This document shows, piece by piece, positions 8,485 through 17,052 of a stretch of DNA of 64,000 nt. The translations under genes and the position numbers were made by a program. This DNA is from JBCCFK01 sp965262315 (GTDB lineage: Bacteria > Actinomycetota > Acidimicrobiia > Acidimicrobiales > UBA8592): assembly GCA_965262315.1 (NCBI GenBank), contig CBDHFJ010000101.1:52193-116192 (forward strand). Direction: 5' to 3'. Under the pieces are notes generated by a model, which saw only the letters and a program-made list of their open reading frames with translations, did not search any database and was not told the DNA's origin. How positions within the stretch are numbered: the first letter of the stretch is position 1; every line of letters starts with the position of its first letter.

Positions 8485-9312
8485 TCAGCGACCCTCGAAC
8501 TCGGGCTCGCGTTTGTCGACGAAGGCCTTGGATGCTTCGAGATGGTCTGCCGTGGTCCCCGTGTGACGATGGTGGGTGGCCTCGAGTTCGAGGATGGTGG
8601 TCAGGTCCGATGTGACCGCGCGGTTGATGTTCTCCTTCATGTACCGGTACGCGATCGGCGGTCCGGCCGCGAGGCGGGCGGCCGTGCTCCGCCACGTCTC
8701 CTCGAAGTCGGCGGCACCCACGACGGTGTTGACGATGCCGAGATCGAGCGCGGTGGCCATCGTCATGCGTTCGGGCATGAAGTAGAGCTCTTTGGCCTTG
8801 GCGGGCCCCACCAGTTGCGTCAGGAACCAGGTGCCGCCGTAGTCGCCGGCGAGGCCGACCCGGGCGAACGCGGTGGTCATCACCGCAGTGTCGACAGCGA
8901 TGCGGAGGTCGCACGCCAGCGCGAGCGACAGGCCTGCCCCGGCTGCCGCGCCCGGGATGGCTGCGATGGTGGGTTTGGGCATCGAGAACAGGACGCCCGA
9001 GGTCGACTTGTGGTTGTGCCGCTGGGCGTGGACCCCCTCGTCCCAGCTCCCACCGCCGCTCCCGGCGCCTCCGCCTTCGGCGAAGCCCTTCACGTCGCCA
9101 CCGGCGCAGAAGGCACCCCCGGCGCCCGTCAGGACGACGCAACGCACCGCCGGGTCGAACTCCACATCGGCCAGGGCGCTGGCGAGCCCTGCCAGCATGT
9201 CGCCGGTGAGTGCGTTGCGGCGCTCGGGGCGATCCATGGTGATCACCGCGACGCCGTTGTCGTCGATCTCCGCGGTCAGGTGGGGCGATCCAGTGTCGAT
9301 GCTTCGGCTCAT
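8485..9312 (-). CDS. Enoyl-CoA hydratase/isomerase family protein
   Basis: Crotonase-fold protein of 275 residues that hydrates or isomerises acyl-CoA thioesters. Oxyanion-hole elements are visible in GAFCAGGDVKGF (about residues 68-79) and PGAAAGAGLSLALACDLRIA. A Gly/Ser-rich insert (GGGAGSGGG) after the first motif is unusual. In place of the canonical catalytic Glu region there is ARVGLAGDYGGTWFLTQLVG, where Asp replaces one Glu position, so hydratase activity is uncertain. Convergent with the Coq4-like gene, with an 18-nt gap. Confidence 0.88.
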   Translation of the reverse strand: MSRSIDTGSPHLTAEIDDNGVAVITMDRPERRNALTGDMLAGLASALADVEFDPAVRCVVLTGAGGAFCAGGDVKGFAEGGGAGSGGGSWDEGVHAQRHNHKSTSGVLFSMPKPTIAAIPGAAAGAGLSLALACDLRIAVDTAVMTTAFARVGLAGDYGGTWFLTQLVGPAKAKELYFMPERMTMATALDLGIVNTVVGAADFEETWRSTAARLAAGPPIAYRYMKENINRAVTSDLTTILELEATHHRHTGTTADHLEASKAFVDKREPEFEGR

Positions 9313-9475
9313 GCCACGGTCCTACAACGAGTACACGAACGGCCGCAAGCTCTGGCGGCTGGCAAGGACGACGCCGGGCATCGCGCGGACGATGTCGCGG
9401 TTGCCGGCGTGACCGGTTCCGCGCACCGTGGGTGGGGGCTGGCGACCGTGCCGGGCGCCGGTCGGAAGTGGCCGA

Positions 9476-9802
9476 TCAGATGGCGTGGTCGGCGGGCACG
9501 TCCAGGCCGTAGTGGCGGTAGGTCGCGCGCGCTTCGTCGGCTCGGGGAGCGATCCGCTGCTTGGTGCGCGGGGCCGCGTCGACCCGGTCCTTGGAGTACG
9601 GGACGACGAGCTCGTCACCGTCCTCGGACACCGAGATGACCGGGACGAGGTGTTCGCCCTTGCGCCAGCCGGTCTTGACCACCAGCCATTCGGGACGGAG
9701 GTTGGACGGTCGGAGGATGACGTCGCGGACTCTGCCGATGGCGGCGCCGGTCTCGGTGAGCAGCTGTCGATCGACATAGCTGGGGACGAGGGCTGAAGAC
9801 AT
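9476..9802 (-). CDS. PRC-barrel domain protein
   Basis: Protein of 108 residues with one PRC-barrel beta-domain: SYVDRQLLTETGAAIGRVRDVIL, then PEWLVVKTGW and HLVPVISVSEDGDELVVPYS. It ends in a charged helical tail (RADEARATYRHYGLDVP). PRC-barrels occur in photosynthetic reaction centres, RimM and many actinobacterial stress proteins. The ATG at 9802 follows GGGAGGTCACC, an excellent ribosome site, which excludes the longer frames. It lies downstream of arsJ on the same strand, but a 118-nt gap with a palindrome suggests its own promoter. Confidence 0.83.
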   Translation of the reverse strand: MSSALVPSYVDRQLLTETGAAIGRVRDVILRPSNLRPEWLVVKTGWRKGEHLVPVISVSEDGDELVVPYSKDRVDAAPRTKQRIAPRADEARATYRHYGLDVPADHAI

Positions 9803-9863
9803 GGTGACCTCCCTGCTTCCGCCGCCGATGCGGTGGAAGGGTTCGAGGCCCGCGCATGTCGAA

Positions 9864-9881
9864 CATGACACATTCGTCATG
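9864..9881. promoter_or_regulatory. 18-bp palindrome upstream of the PRC-barrel gene
   Basis: CATGAC (9864-9869) and GTCATG (9876-9881) are perfect arms around a 6-bp spacer in the arsJ to PRC-barrel gap. An A/T-richer stretch (AAAACG) flanks it. Size and symmetry fit an operator for a dimeric regulator; the protein is unknown. Confidence 0.4.
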
Positions 9882-9920
9882 AAAACGCAACACATGCCGC
9901 GCTGGCGCCAGACGCTCTGG

Positions 9921-11156
9921 TCAGGTCGCCGCCGGCGTCGAGGTCCTGGTGGCGGAGATCTCGGGCAACAACTTCGAGAGCAACCAGGTCGCGACCAGGA
10001 AGCCGGCCGACGTCCACAGCGCGGCCGCGAGCCCACCGGCCAGGTACACGACGCCGGACAGCAGGGTGCCGATGAGCCTGCCCGCAGCGTTCGCCGAGTA
10101 GTAGAAGCCGACGTCCATCGCCACGTCCTCGCCGTCGGAGTACGCCAGGATCAGATAGGAGTGGATCGACGAGTTCAGCGCGAACACCATGCCGAACACG
10201 ATCAGGCCGCCGATGATCGCGACCTCGGCCCACAGGTCCGCGCTCAACATCGCGGCGATCGTCACCGACACCGCGGCCAGGACCAGTGCCAAGCGACGCG
10301 CGGCGCCGACGTCCTGGGCTGCCGAGCTGCTCAGCACCCGCGGCGCGGCCGACTGCACCATGCCGTACCCGATGACCCAGGCGGCGAGAAAGGCGCCGAT
10401 GCCTTCGTGGCTCCAGCCCAACTCCTCGTCGAGATAGATGGGCAGCGCGACCACGAACCAGATGTCTCGGGCCCCGAAGAGGAAGAAGCGGGCGATCGAG
10501 AGGCGATTGATCGCGGTCGACTTCGAGAACACGGCGCCGAACGGTTTCGGCTGCTTCGATCGGCCGATGTCCTGACGGAGCAGGAGGAGGACCGCCGCCA
10601 GGACCACCACCAGTGCAACCGCCATGATTCGCAGTGCGTCGTCGAACCCGACCCATGCCAGCAGTGCGCCACCCACGAAGAACCCGACCCCCTTCAGCGC
10701 ATTCTTCGAGCCCGTCAGGATCGCGACCCATCGGAACAGGGCGGACTGGTGCTGCTCCTCGTTGTCCCCACCGACCACCAGCTTGATGGCGCTCTTCGAG
10801 CTCATCTTGGTCAGGTCCTTGGCGATGCCGGACAGGGCCTGGGAGCCCATCACCCAGACCACCGACAAGGCCTCGGCCCAACTCGGATCCTCGAGCGACA
10901 GCAGGAACAGCGCCACCACCTGGACCGCCAGGCCCGCGTAGAGCGTGCGGTTGAGGCCGAACCTGGACCCGACCCAGCCGCCGACCAGGTTGGTCACGAT
11001 CCCGAAGAACTCGTAGAAGAGGAACAGGAAGCCCAGCGTCACCGGGCTGTAGCCGAGGTCGTGAAAATGGAGCAGGACGAGCGTGCGCAGCGCGCCGTCG
11101 GTGATGGTGAAGGCCCAGTAGGCCGAGGTCACCAGCGCGTAGTTGCGGACGTTCAC
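9921..11156 (-). CDS. arsJ: ArsJ, 1-arseno-3-phosphoglycerate efflux MFS transporter
   Basis: Twelve-helix MFS transporter of 411 residues. The N-terminus (TSAYWAFTITDGALRTLVLL), FYEFFGIVTNLVGGWVG, QALSGIAKDLTKMSSKSAIK and AILTGSKNALKGVGFF are the conserved ArsJ blocks. ArsJ exports 1-arseno-3-phosphoglycerate, made when GAPDH uses arsenate in place of phosphate, giving arsenate resistance without reduction. The partner GAPDH gene lies 10 nt upstream on the same strand, the known ArsJ arrangement. The start is GTG 11156 with GAGGATCTC upstream. No arsR or arsC is present in the window. Confidence 0.93.
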   Translation of the reverse strand: MNVRNYALVTSAYWAFTITDGALRTLVLLHFHDLGYSPVTLGFLFLFYEFFGIVTNLVGGWVGSRFGLNRTLYAGLAVQVVALFLLSLEDPSWAEALSVVWVMGSQALSGIAKDLTKMSSKSAIKLVVGGDNEEQHQSALFRWVAILTGSKNALKGVGFFVGGALLAWVGFDDALRIMAVALVVVLAAVLLLLRQDIGRSKQPKPFGAVFSKSTAINRLSIARFFLFGARDIWFVVALPIYLDEELGWSHEGIGAFLAAWVIGYGMVQSAAPRVLSSSAAQDVGAARRLALVLAAVSVTIAAMLSADLWAEVAIIGGLIVFGMVFALNSSIHSYLILAYSDGEDVAMDVGFYYSANAAGRLIGTLLSGVVYLAGGLAAALWTSAGFLVATWLLSKLLPEISATRTSTPAAT

Positions 11157-11166
11157 GTCGAGATCC

Positions 11167-12180
11167 TCAGAGCGACGCCGCGACCGTGGCCGTCAGCTCA
11201 GCCATGCGATGCACGTAGCCGTACTCGTTGTCGTACCAGACGAGCACCTTCACCATGCGCTCGTCCACCACCATCGTCGAGGGCGCATCGACGATGCCGG
11301 AGCGAGCGTCGTTGACGTAGTCGGCGGACACGAGGGGCCGGGTCTCATACCCGAGGATGCCCTTCAGGGGTCCCTCCGCAGCCTCACGGAGGAGATCGTT
11401 GACCTCGTCGGCAGTGACATCGCGGTCGAGTGTGAACACGCAGTCACTGAGCGATGCGTTCAAGAGGGGGACGCGAACGGCGACGCCGTTCAGCTTTCCC
11501 TGGAGCTCGGGGTAGATCAGCGTGATCGCCGTGGCCGACCCGGTGGACGTGGGGATCAGCGAGTTCAGCGCCGATCTCGCCCGACGCAGGTCCTTGTGGG
11601 GCGCGTCCACGATGACCTGGGTGTTGGTCACGTCGTGGATGGTGGTGATGAGACCTCGTTCGATCCCGATCTGCTCGTGCAGCACCTTGACCACCGGCGC
11701 GATGCAGTTGGTCGTACAGGAGGCGGCGGTGACGACTCGATGCACGTCCGGTTGATAGCGGTCGTCGTTGCAGCCGACCACGATGTTGATTGCTGCGTCG
11801 TCGTGGACGGGCGCGGCGACGACCACCTTGCTGCACGCCGCGGTCGAAGTACGGCTCGAGCGCGTCCATCGTCTTGAACTTGCCCGGACGACTCGATCAC
11901 GACGTCGATCGCCATGGTCGGCCCACGGGACGGCGCCCGGTGTGTCGTGGGACGAGTAGGTGACCCGGTGACCGTCGAGCACCATGGCGTCGCCGTCGGT
12001 GGTGGCTTCCCGCTTCCAGCGACCGTGCACCGTGTCGAACTGCATCAGGTGTGCTGCGGTCTCGACGTCGCCCTTGATCTCGTTGACGTGGACGAGCTCG
12101 AGCTCGGGTTGGTGCGCGAGGGCGCGAACGACCAGACGGCCCATTCGACCGAAGCCGTTGATTCCGATACGCGTCGCCAT
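11167..12180 (-). CDS. gapdh: ArsJ-associated glyceraldehyde-3-phosphate dehydrogenase (three +1 shifts)
   Basis: NAD-dependent GAPDH that forms 1-arseno-3-phosphoglycerate for export by ArsJ. NAD-binding start MATRIGINGFGRMGRLVVRA, catalytic Cys in SCTTNCIAPVVKVLHE, HKDLRRAR, STGSATAITLIYPEL and C-terminal WYDNEYGYVHRM are all present. Between about 11830 and 11910 the conserved segment is read in three successive frames: IDVVIESSG, then DALEPYFDRG, then KVVVAAPVHDDA. Extra bases sit near 11910, 11882 and 11830, and the three insertions restore frame. Corrected length is about 336 residues, normal for the family. Either sequence errors or a garbled 27-residue patch. AAGGAG precedes the ATG at 12180. 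Confidence 0.88.
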   Translation of the reverse strand: MATRIGINGFGRMGRLVVRALAHQPELELVHVNEIKGDVETAAHLMQFDTVHGRWKREATTDGDAMVLDGHRVTYSSHDTPGAVPWADHGDRRRDRVVRASSRRWTRSSRTSTAACSKVVVAAPVHDDAAINIVVGCNDDRYQPDVHRVVTAASCTTNCIAPVVKVLHEQIGIERGLITTIHDVTNTQVIVDAPHKDLRRARSALNSLIPTSTGSATAITLIYPELQGKLNGVAVRVPLLNASLSDCVFTLDRDVTADEVNDLLREAAEGPLKGILGYETRPLVSADYVNDARSGIVDAPSTMVVDERMVKVLVWYDNEYGYVHRMAELTATVAASL

Positions 12181-12269
12181 GGGTGCGACCGCTCCTTGAG
12201 AACTGGGTGGGCGAGCCCGCAGGGCCTGGGTCGGGGCCGCCCACAGCATCGCAGACCCGGCATGGATCG

Positions 12270-12300
12270 GCACGTTGACGTGCGGTACCGCCCGTAGGAT
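12270..12300. promoter_or_regulatory. Divergent promoter region with dyad and leaderless -10 box
   Basis: In the gap between the GAPDH-arsJ operon and the 2OG oxygenase, GCACGT (12270-12275) and ACGTGC (12278-12283) form a 14-bp dyad. TAGGAT (12295-12300) lies six bases before the ATG at 12307, fitting a -10 box of a leaderless transcript. Whether the dyad serves the arsenate operon or the oxygenase cannot be told. Confidence 0.4.
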
Positions 12301-12306
12301 CGAGCG

Positions 12307-13302
12307 ATGGCAGGAGCGCCCGTGCCCAACCTCGGGATCCCGGTGGTGGACGTGAGTCGGTTGGTCGCCGGTGCGGACGACGCGGCAGCGGCTGCAGCGA
12401 TCGACGCCGCGTGCCGGGACGTCGGCTTCTTCCTGATCGAGGGTCACGGCATCCCCGTTCGGCTGCTGAACCAGCTCGAAGCGGCTTCGGTGAACTTCTT
12501 CAACCAGTCCCGGACCCGCAAGTCCGAGGTGGCGATGGCCCACGCCGGCGCGGCGTGGCGAGGCTGGTTTCCGGTCGGCGGCGAGCTGACGTCAGGGGTG
12601 CCGGACGGCAAGGAGGGGTTCTATGTCGGGCTCGATCATCCGCCTGACCATCCCCGGGTCCTCGACGGCACTCCACTCCATGGGGCCAACCTGTTCCCAG
12701 CCGACCCCGCAGCGTTCGGCCGGGCGATCCGGGCATGGCTGACGGCTGCGGTTCCGGTGGCGACGGCCGTGATGCGCGGCGTCGCCCTGGGTCTGGGCCT
12801 GCGGGCCGACTGGTTCGAGCGTGAGCTCACCGCCGACCCGACGATCCTCTTCCGGGTCTTTCACTACCCCCACGATCCCAACTATCGCTGGGGCGTGGCC
12901 GAGCACACCGACTACGGCCTGCTCACCCTGCTCGCCCACGACGGCACGCCCGGGCTCCAGGTTCGCAGCGCCGACGAGTGGCTCGACGTCCCGGCCGACC
13001 GTGAGTTGCTGGTCTGCAACATCGGCGACATGCTCGACCGGCTCACCGAGGGCCGTTACCGGTCGACGCCACATCGGGTCCGTCACACCAGTGGGGGTTC
13101 CCGGTACTCGTTCCCGCTGTTCTTCGATCCGTCCTGGGACGCCGAGGTGGTGGCCCTGCCGCTGACGGGCTCGCCCCCGGCGGACGACACCGCCGATCGG
13201 TGGGATCAGGCGAGTCCACACGCGTGGGAGGGCACGTACGGTGACTATCTCACGGCCAAGGTCGCCCGCGTCTTCCCCGACCTGTTCGCCGACCACGCCT
13301 GA
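12307..13302 (+). CDS. Isopenicillin-N-synthase-like 2-oxoglutarate/Fe(II) oxygenase
   Basis: Double-stranded beta-helix oxygenase of 331 residues. N-terminal PVVDVSRLVAG and ACRDVGFFLIEGHGIP are the DIOX_N module. The iron triad is visible as His and Asp in EHTDYGLLTLL and the distal His in STPHRVRHT. The 2OG-binding Arg-x-Ser follows in SRYSFPLFFDP. The family hydroxylates or desaturates small molecules; the substrate is unknown. The start is set by TAGGAT 6 nt upstream and the conserved N-terminus. It is divergent from the arsenate operon, with no clear functional link. Confidence 0.9.
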   Translation: MAGAPVPNLGIPVVDVSRLVAGADDAAAAAAIDAACRDVGFFLIEGHGIPVRLLNQLEAASVNFFNQSRTRKSEVAMAHAGAAWRGWFPVGGELTSGVPDGKEGFYVGLDHPPDHPRVLDGTPLHGANLFPADPAAFGRAIRAWLTAAVPVATAVMRGVALGLGLRADWFERELTADPTILFRVFHYPHDPNYRWGVAEHTDYGLLTLLAHDGTPGLQVRSADEWLDVPADRELLVCNIGDMLDRLTEGRYRSTPHRVRHTSGGSRYSFPLFFDPSWDAEVVALPLTGSPPADDTADRWDQASPHAWEGTYGDYLTAKVARVFPDLFADHA

Positions 13303-13320
13303 GCGACCGGCGACCGGTGC

Positions 13321-13417
13321 TCAGCTCGACGCGATGACGTCGCTGAGCCGTTCGGTCAGCTCGAGGTGATGACGTCGCGGCGGTGGCTCAGCGGTCAGCT
13401 CGAGGTGATGACGTCGC
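13321..13417. repeat. Three tandem copies of the 3' end of the chemoreceptor gene
   Basis: A 23-bp unit, TCAGCTCGAGGTGATGACGTC plus GC, occurs at 13395-13417 (the last codons and stop of the chemoreceptor gene), again identically at 13356-13378, and with two mismatches at 13321-13343. Spacing is 39 and 35 bp. The two outer copies lie beyond the stop codon and look like duplications of the gene end. Confidence 0.75.
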
Positions 13418-14519
13418 GGAGGCGCTCGGCGTTCTGGCTGATGCCGGCGACCGCCTGACCGAACCCCGCCGACTGCTGCACGGTCTGCTCGGTGCTCTCG
13501 GCGATGCCTTCCATCGCCTGCGCAATGGAGTCGGTCACCACGCTCTGCTCCTCGATGGCCGCAGCCACCGACTCGTTGGACTCCTCGAGTTGGGAGACCC
13601 GCTCGGCGATGTCAGCGAGTGCGGACACGCTGGCTTCGGCGGCCAGACGCATGGAGCTGATCCGTTGCTCGATGTCGGTGATCGAGTCCGCGGTGGCCGA
13701 AGCCAGTTGCTTGACTTCGTTCGCCACCACGGCGAAGCCCTTGCCGGCGGCACCGGCCCGGGCGGCTTCGATCGTGGCATTCAGCGCCAGCATGCGGGTC
13801 TGGTCCGAGACGCTCGTGACCAATTCGAGAATGCGGCCGATCTCGTTCGCGAACTCCTGGAGCTCGGCCAGTCGCTCCGTGCCCATCTCTGTGACCTTCA
13901 CGGTCTCGCGGACCATGTCAGCGGTGGTGGCCGAGGAACGGGCGATCTCGTTGACCGCGCCGCGGAGTTCGGTGGTGGCGGTCGCGGTCGAGGTGGCCAG
14001 GTCGGCTGCCTGGCCCATCTGGAGCTCGACGTCCTCCCACGTGCTCGAGACGGTGTTGGCCGCTTCGCCGAGCTCGGTGAAGGCAGTGCCGGCCTCTCGG
14101 TTCCGGGCGCTGACGTTGTCCCAGACCACGATGTAGCCGTGGCGAACGCCGCGGTCGTCGGTGATGGCGTTGATGCGGGTGCGGAGGGTGACGCCCCCGA
14201 ACTCGAACACCGCGATCCGCGGCAGGGCCGTCGGATCGGCGAGGATCCGATCGATACGGCCGGGATCGGCATGGAATCGATGAATCGATCCGTTGAGCAG
14301 CTCTTCGATGGGCAGGCCGAATGCGGCGTTGATCGCCGGGGCGAGCTCATCGAGCGTTCCCGCCGCCTTCCGGTTCATCCAGACCAGGTTGAGGCCCAGG
14401 TCGGCGATGAAACAGTTCGCGTTCAAGCTGTTGAGTGCGGCCTGGAGGGGAGTCGACCCCTGCAGCGCAGCGGCGATGTCTCGCTTCGCAGCCCGATTGC
14501 CGAAGAGCGTGGAGACCAT
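13395..14519 (-). CDS. Soluble methyl-accepting chemotaxis protein with PAS-like sensor
   Basis: Cytoplasmic chemoreceptor of 374 residues with no membrane segment. Residues about 20-140 form a PAS-like sensor (LNANCFIADLGLNLVWMNRK, then YIVVWDNVSARN). A long coiled coil leads to the signalling tip, with DQTRMLALNATIEAARAGAA and GKGFAVVANEVKQLA, the CheA/CheW contact hairpin. The tail is short (RLRDVITSS), with no CheR-binding pentapeptide. Its input is unknown; PAS receptors often bind heme, flavin or small ligands. Two degenerate copies of its 3' end lie downstream. Confidence 0.92.
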   Translation of the reverse strand: MVSTLFGNRAAKRDIAAALQGSTPLQAALNSLNANCFIADLGLNLVWMNRKAAGTLDELAPAINAAFGLPIEELLNGSIHRFHADPGRIDRILADPTALPRIAVFEFGGVTLRTRINAITDDRGVRHGYIVVWDNVSARNREAGTAFTELGEAANTVSSTWEDVELQMGQAADLATSTATATTELRGAVNEIARSSATTADMVRETVKVTEMGTERLAELQEFANEIGRILELVTSVSDQTRMLALNATIEAARAGAAGKGFAVVANEVKQLASATADSITDIEQRISSMRLAAEASVSALADIAERVSQLEESNESVAAAIEEQSVVTDSIAQAMEGIAESTEQTVQQSAGFGQAVAGISQNAERLRDVITSS

Positions 14520-14704
14520 GATGGTGTCGTGCCTTTGTACCCGCCGGACGTCCCGTGGGTCGCTCGACCCATCCGTCGTGACACCAATCGGTCGGCGTCG
14601 GATGCTCTTGACCGGTGGACAGTGTCCCCGGACGGCGTCCCTGTAGGCACGGCTTCGGGGTGCTCACCAGGCGAAATGCCGGGGCGGACACCGCCGAGTG
14701 GGGG

Positions 14705-15964
14705 TCATTCGAGCGTGGCGTAGTTGGTGGAACGGTCGTCGGCGACGTCGCCGCGCACCTCGGCGGCGGCCTCGCGCAGGGCCACCAGGTAGGTGTCGAT
14801 CACGCCCGTGTTCGAGTTCGACACCGTCGAGTGCAGCGAGTCAGGCGGGGTCTGGCGATCGTGGAACCAACCTCGTCGTTCCAGGGCGTCCGCAAGGGCG
14901 AAGACGTCGATCGGCACCTCTGCGTCGGGGTCGGTGGCCATCGCCACCAGATGGAACCGGCTGTCACCGAGGATCCTGATCCCGGCGACCTCGGCGATCC
15001 CGGCGCGCATCTGGTCGGCGTTCTCGAGGGTCTGGGCGGTGAGTCGCTCGTAGCCCTCGATCCCCAGGTGCTGCATGACGGCCCATGCGGCGGCCATCGG
15101 CAGGCCCGATCTGGTGCCCTGCAGATTGGGCGACGCGTAGAAGCCGCCGAGCCAGTCGTCGAAGACGAAGGTCTGGTAGCGGCGCAGGTCCTTGGTGCGA
15201 TGCAGGATGACCGACACCCCCTTGGGGGCGTAGCCAAGCTTGTGGATGTCGGCCGAGATCGTGGTGACGCCCTCCACCCGGAAGTCCCAGGGCGCCACCT
15301 CGTGGCCGAGCCGTTCGACGAACGGCAGTACGAACCCGCCCATGCACGCGTCGACGTGGCAGCTGGCCCCAGCGTCGGCCGCGATCGCGGCGATGTCCGG
15401 AATCGGGTCGATGACCCCCTGCGGATACTGCGGGGCCGATCCGACCATCAGCACCGTGTTGTCGTTCACGAGGTCGGCCATGGCATCGACGTCGGCGGTC
15501 CAGTCGTCGAGCACCTTCGTCTTGTGCAGTCGGAGCCCGAAGAGATGTGCACCCTTGTGGAACGCCGCGTGTGCTGACTCCGCCACGATCATCTCGGGCT
15601 CGGTGATGTCCCGCTCGGCTCGCCCCCGCTCGCGAGCGGCCTTGACGGCACACAGGATCGACTCGGTGCCGCCGCTGGTCAGGAAGCCGGCCGTCGTCTC
15701 GGGGCCGTTGAGCAACGCTGCGGTCCAGCTCACGACCTCTGACTGGATCTGTCCGAGCGAGGGGAAGGCTCTGGTGTTCAGTGCATTCTCGTGGAGGTAC
15801 ATCGCCGCGGCCTTCTCGGCCACCTCGTGCACTCCCGGGCCGCCGTCGTAGACCATGCCGAAGGCGCGACCGTCCTCCCACTTCACGTCGTTGACGCGCT
15901 TGGCCGCGAGATCGGCGATCACCTCGTCGACCGGCCGACCGTGCTGCCCGAGTTCGTGTTCCAT
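14705..15964 (-). CDS. PLP-dependent lyase, sphingosine-1-phosphate-lyase-like
   Basis: Group II decarboxylase fold enzyme of 419 residues. FLTSGGTESILCAVKAAR is the PLP phosphate/ring-binding block, and HVDACMGGFVLPF supplies the PLP-N1 Asp. TTISADIHKLGYAPKGVSV carries the Schiff-base Lys. The CHVDACMGGF and YAPKG blocks resemble S1P lyase more than glutamate decarboxylase. Bacterial members cleave phosphorylated long-chain amino alcohols or decarboxylate amino acids; the choice is not decidable here. ATG 15964 is chosen because TATGAC lies just upstream. Divergent from the epoxide hydrolase. Confidence 0.85.
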   Translation of the reverse strand: MEHELGQHGRPVDEVIADLAAKRVNDVKWEDGRAFGMVYDGGPGVHEVAEKAAAMYLHENALNTRAFPSLGQIQSEVVSWTAALLNGPETTAGFLTSGGTESILCAVKAARERGRAERDITEPEMIVAESAHAAFHKGAHLFGLRLHKTKVLDDWTADVDAMADLVNDNTVLMVGSAPQYPQGVIDPIPDIAAIAADAGASCHVDACMGGFVLPFVERLGHEVAPWDFRVEGVTTISADIHKLGYAPKGVSVILHRTKDLRRYQTFVFDDWLGGFYASPNLQGTRSGLPMAAAWAVMQHLGIEGYERLTAQTLENADQMRAGIAEVAGIRILGDSRFHLVAMATDPDAEVPIDVFALADALERRGWFHDRQTPPDSLHSTVSNSNTGVIDTYLVALREAAAEVRGDVADDRSTNYATLE

Positions 15965-16077
15965 GCCGCGGTCATAGGCGATGACAGGGGCCGGCGCAAT
16001 CGATCGCGCCCGCCGCGCAGGGTGCGGACCGCCGACCAGCACCAGACCGGGCGCCGCTGCGGTGGCAAGCTGGCCCG

Positions 16078-17052
16078 ATGGAGATCACGACTGAACGGGT
16101 GCAGCTGGCCGACGTCGAGTTGCAGTGCACCGTCGCAGGGGAGGGGCCGCTGGTCCTGTTGCTGCATGGCTTCCCCGAGCTCGCGTATTCGTGGCGTCAC
16201 CAGATCCGCGACCTGGCCGCCGCCGGGTACCGGGTGGTGGCGCCGGACATGCGTGGCTACGGAGCGTCGGACCGTCCTGAGGCCGTCGAGGACTACGACA
16301 TCTTCCATCTCGTGGGCGATGTCGTGGGCCTGATTCGCCATCACGGGGCCGAGCGGGCCACCGTGGTCGGTCACGACTGGGGTGCGCTGGTGGCCTGGGC
16401 GACGTCGGTGTTTCGGCCGGACCTGTTGCACGGGGTGTGCGGTGTGTCGGTGCCGTTCCTGCCGCACATGAGCCAGAGCCTGCCCACCTTGTTGCGGGAG
16501 AGCGTCGGCCCCGACGGCTTTCACTACATGCTGTATTTCCAGGACGTCGGTCCGGCCGAGACCGAACTGGAAGCCGACGTCTACCAGGCCATGCGGACAC
16601 TGTTCTGGACCGTGTCCGCGGACATGCCCGAGTTCGCGTCGTCGGGCGAGGCCACCCGGACCACGTTCCTGCCCGACCTGGAGCTGCCCGAGGGCCTGCC
16701 GGGTTGGCTCTCCGACGGCGACCTGCTCGCCTACGTTCAGGCCTTCAGCCGCTCGGGCTTCGCCGGCGGCATCAACTGGTACCGGAACCTCCATCGCAAC
16801 TGGGAGCTCGGCTGGCCCTGGCACGACCGCGGGGTGGCGGTCCCGGCGATGTTCATCGGCGGGTGCCAGGACCCGGTCCTGGCGGGCAGCGCACCCGTCG
16901 AGCCGGGTCACCCGATGCTCGGGTACCAAGCGGCCTACGTTCCCGACCTCCGGCTGCGGCTGATCGACGGAGCAGGCCACTGGATCCAACAGGAGCGCCC
17001 CGAGGAGACCTCAGCAGCCTTGCTCGACTTTCTCGCCGAGCTGCACTCGTGA
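16078..17052 (+). CDS. Epoxide hydrolase-type alpha/beta hydrolase
   Basis: Alpha/beta hydrolase of 324 residues. The HGFPE oxyanion motif (about residues 31-35), RGYGASDRP and the nucleophile elbow VVGHDWGALVAW with Asp are diagnostic of soluble epoxide hydrolases. The cap domain holds the FHYMLYFQDVG segment with candidate activating Tyr residues. The catalytic His is in DGAGHWIQQERP. It opens epoxides to diols. Its stop overlaps the GTG of the following FAD oxidase by four bases, so the two are translationally coupled. Confidence 0.9.
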   Translation: MEITTERVQLADVELQCTVAGEGPLVLLLHGFPELAYSWRHQIRDLAAAGYRVVAPDMRGYGASDRPEAVEDYDIFHLVGDVVGLIRHHGAERATVVGHDWGALVAWATSVFRPDLLHGVCGVSVPFLPHMSQSLPTLLRESVGPDGFHYMLYFQDVGPAETELEADVYQAMRTLFWTVSADMPEFASSGEATRTTFLPDLELPEGLPGWLSDGDLLAYVQAFSRSGFAGGINWYRNLHRNWELGWPWHDRGVAVPAMFIGGCQDPVLAGSAPVEPGHPMLGYQAAYVPDLRLRLIDGAGHWIQQERPEETSAALLDFLAELHS

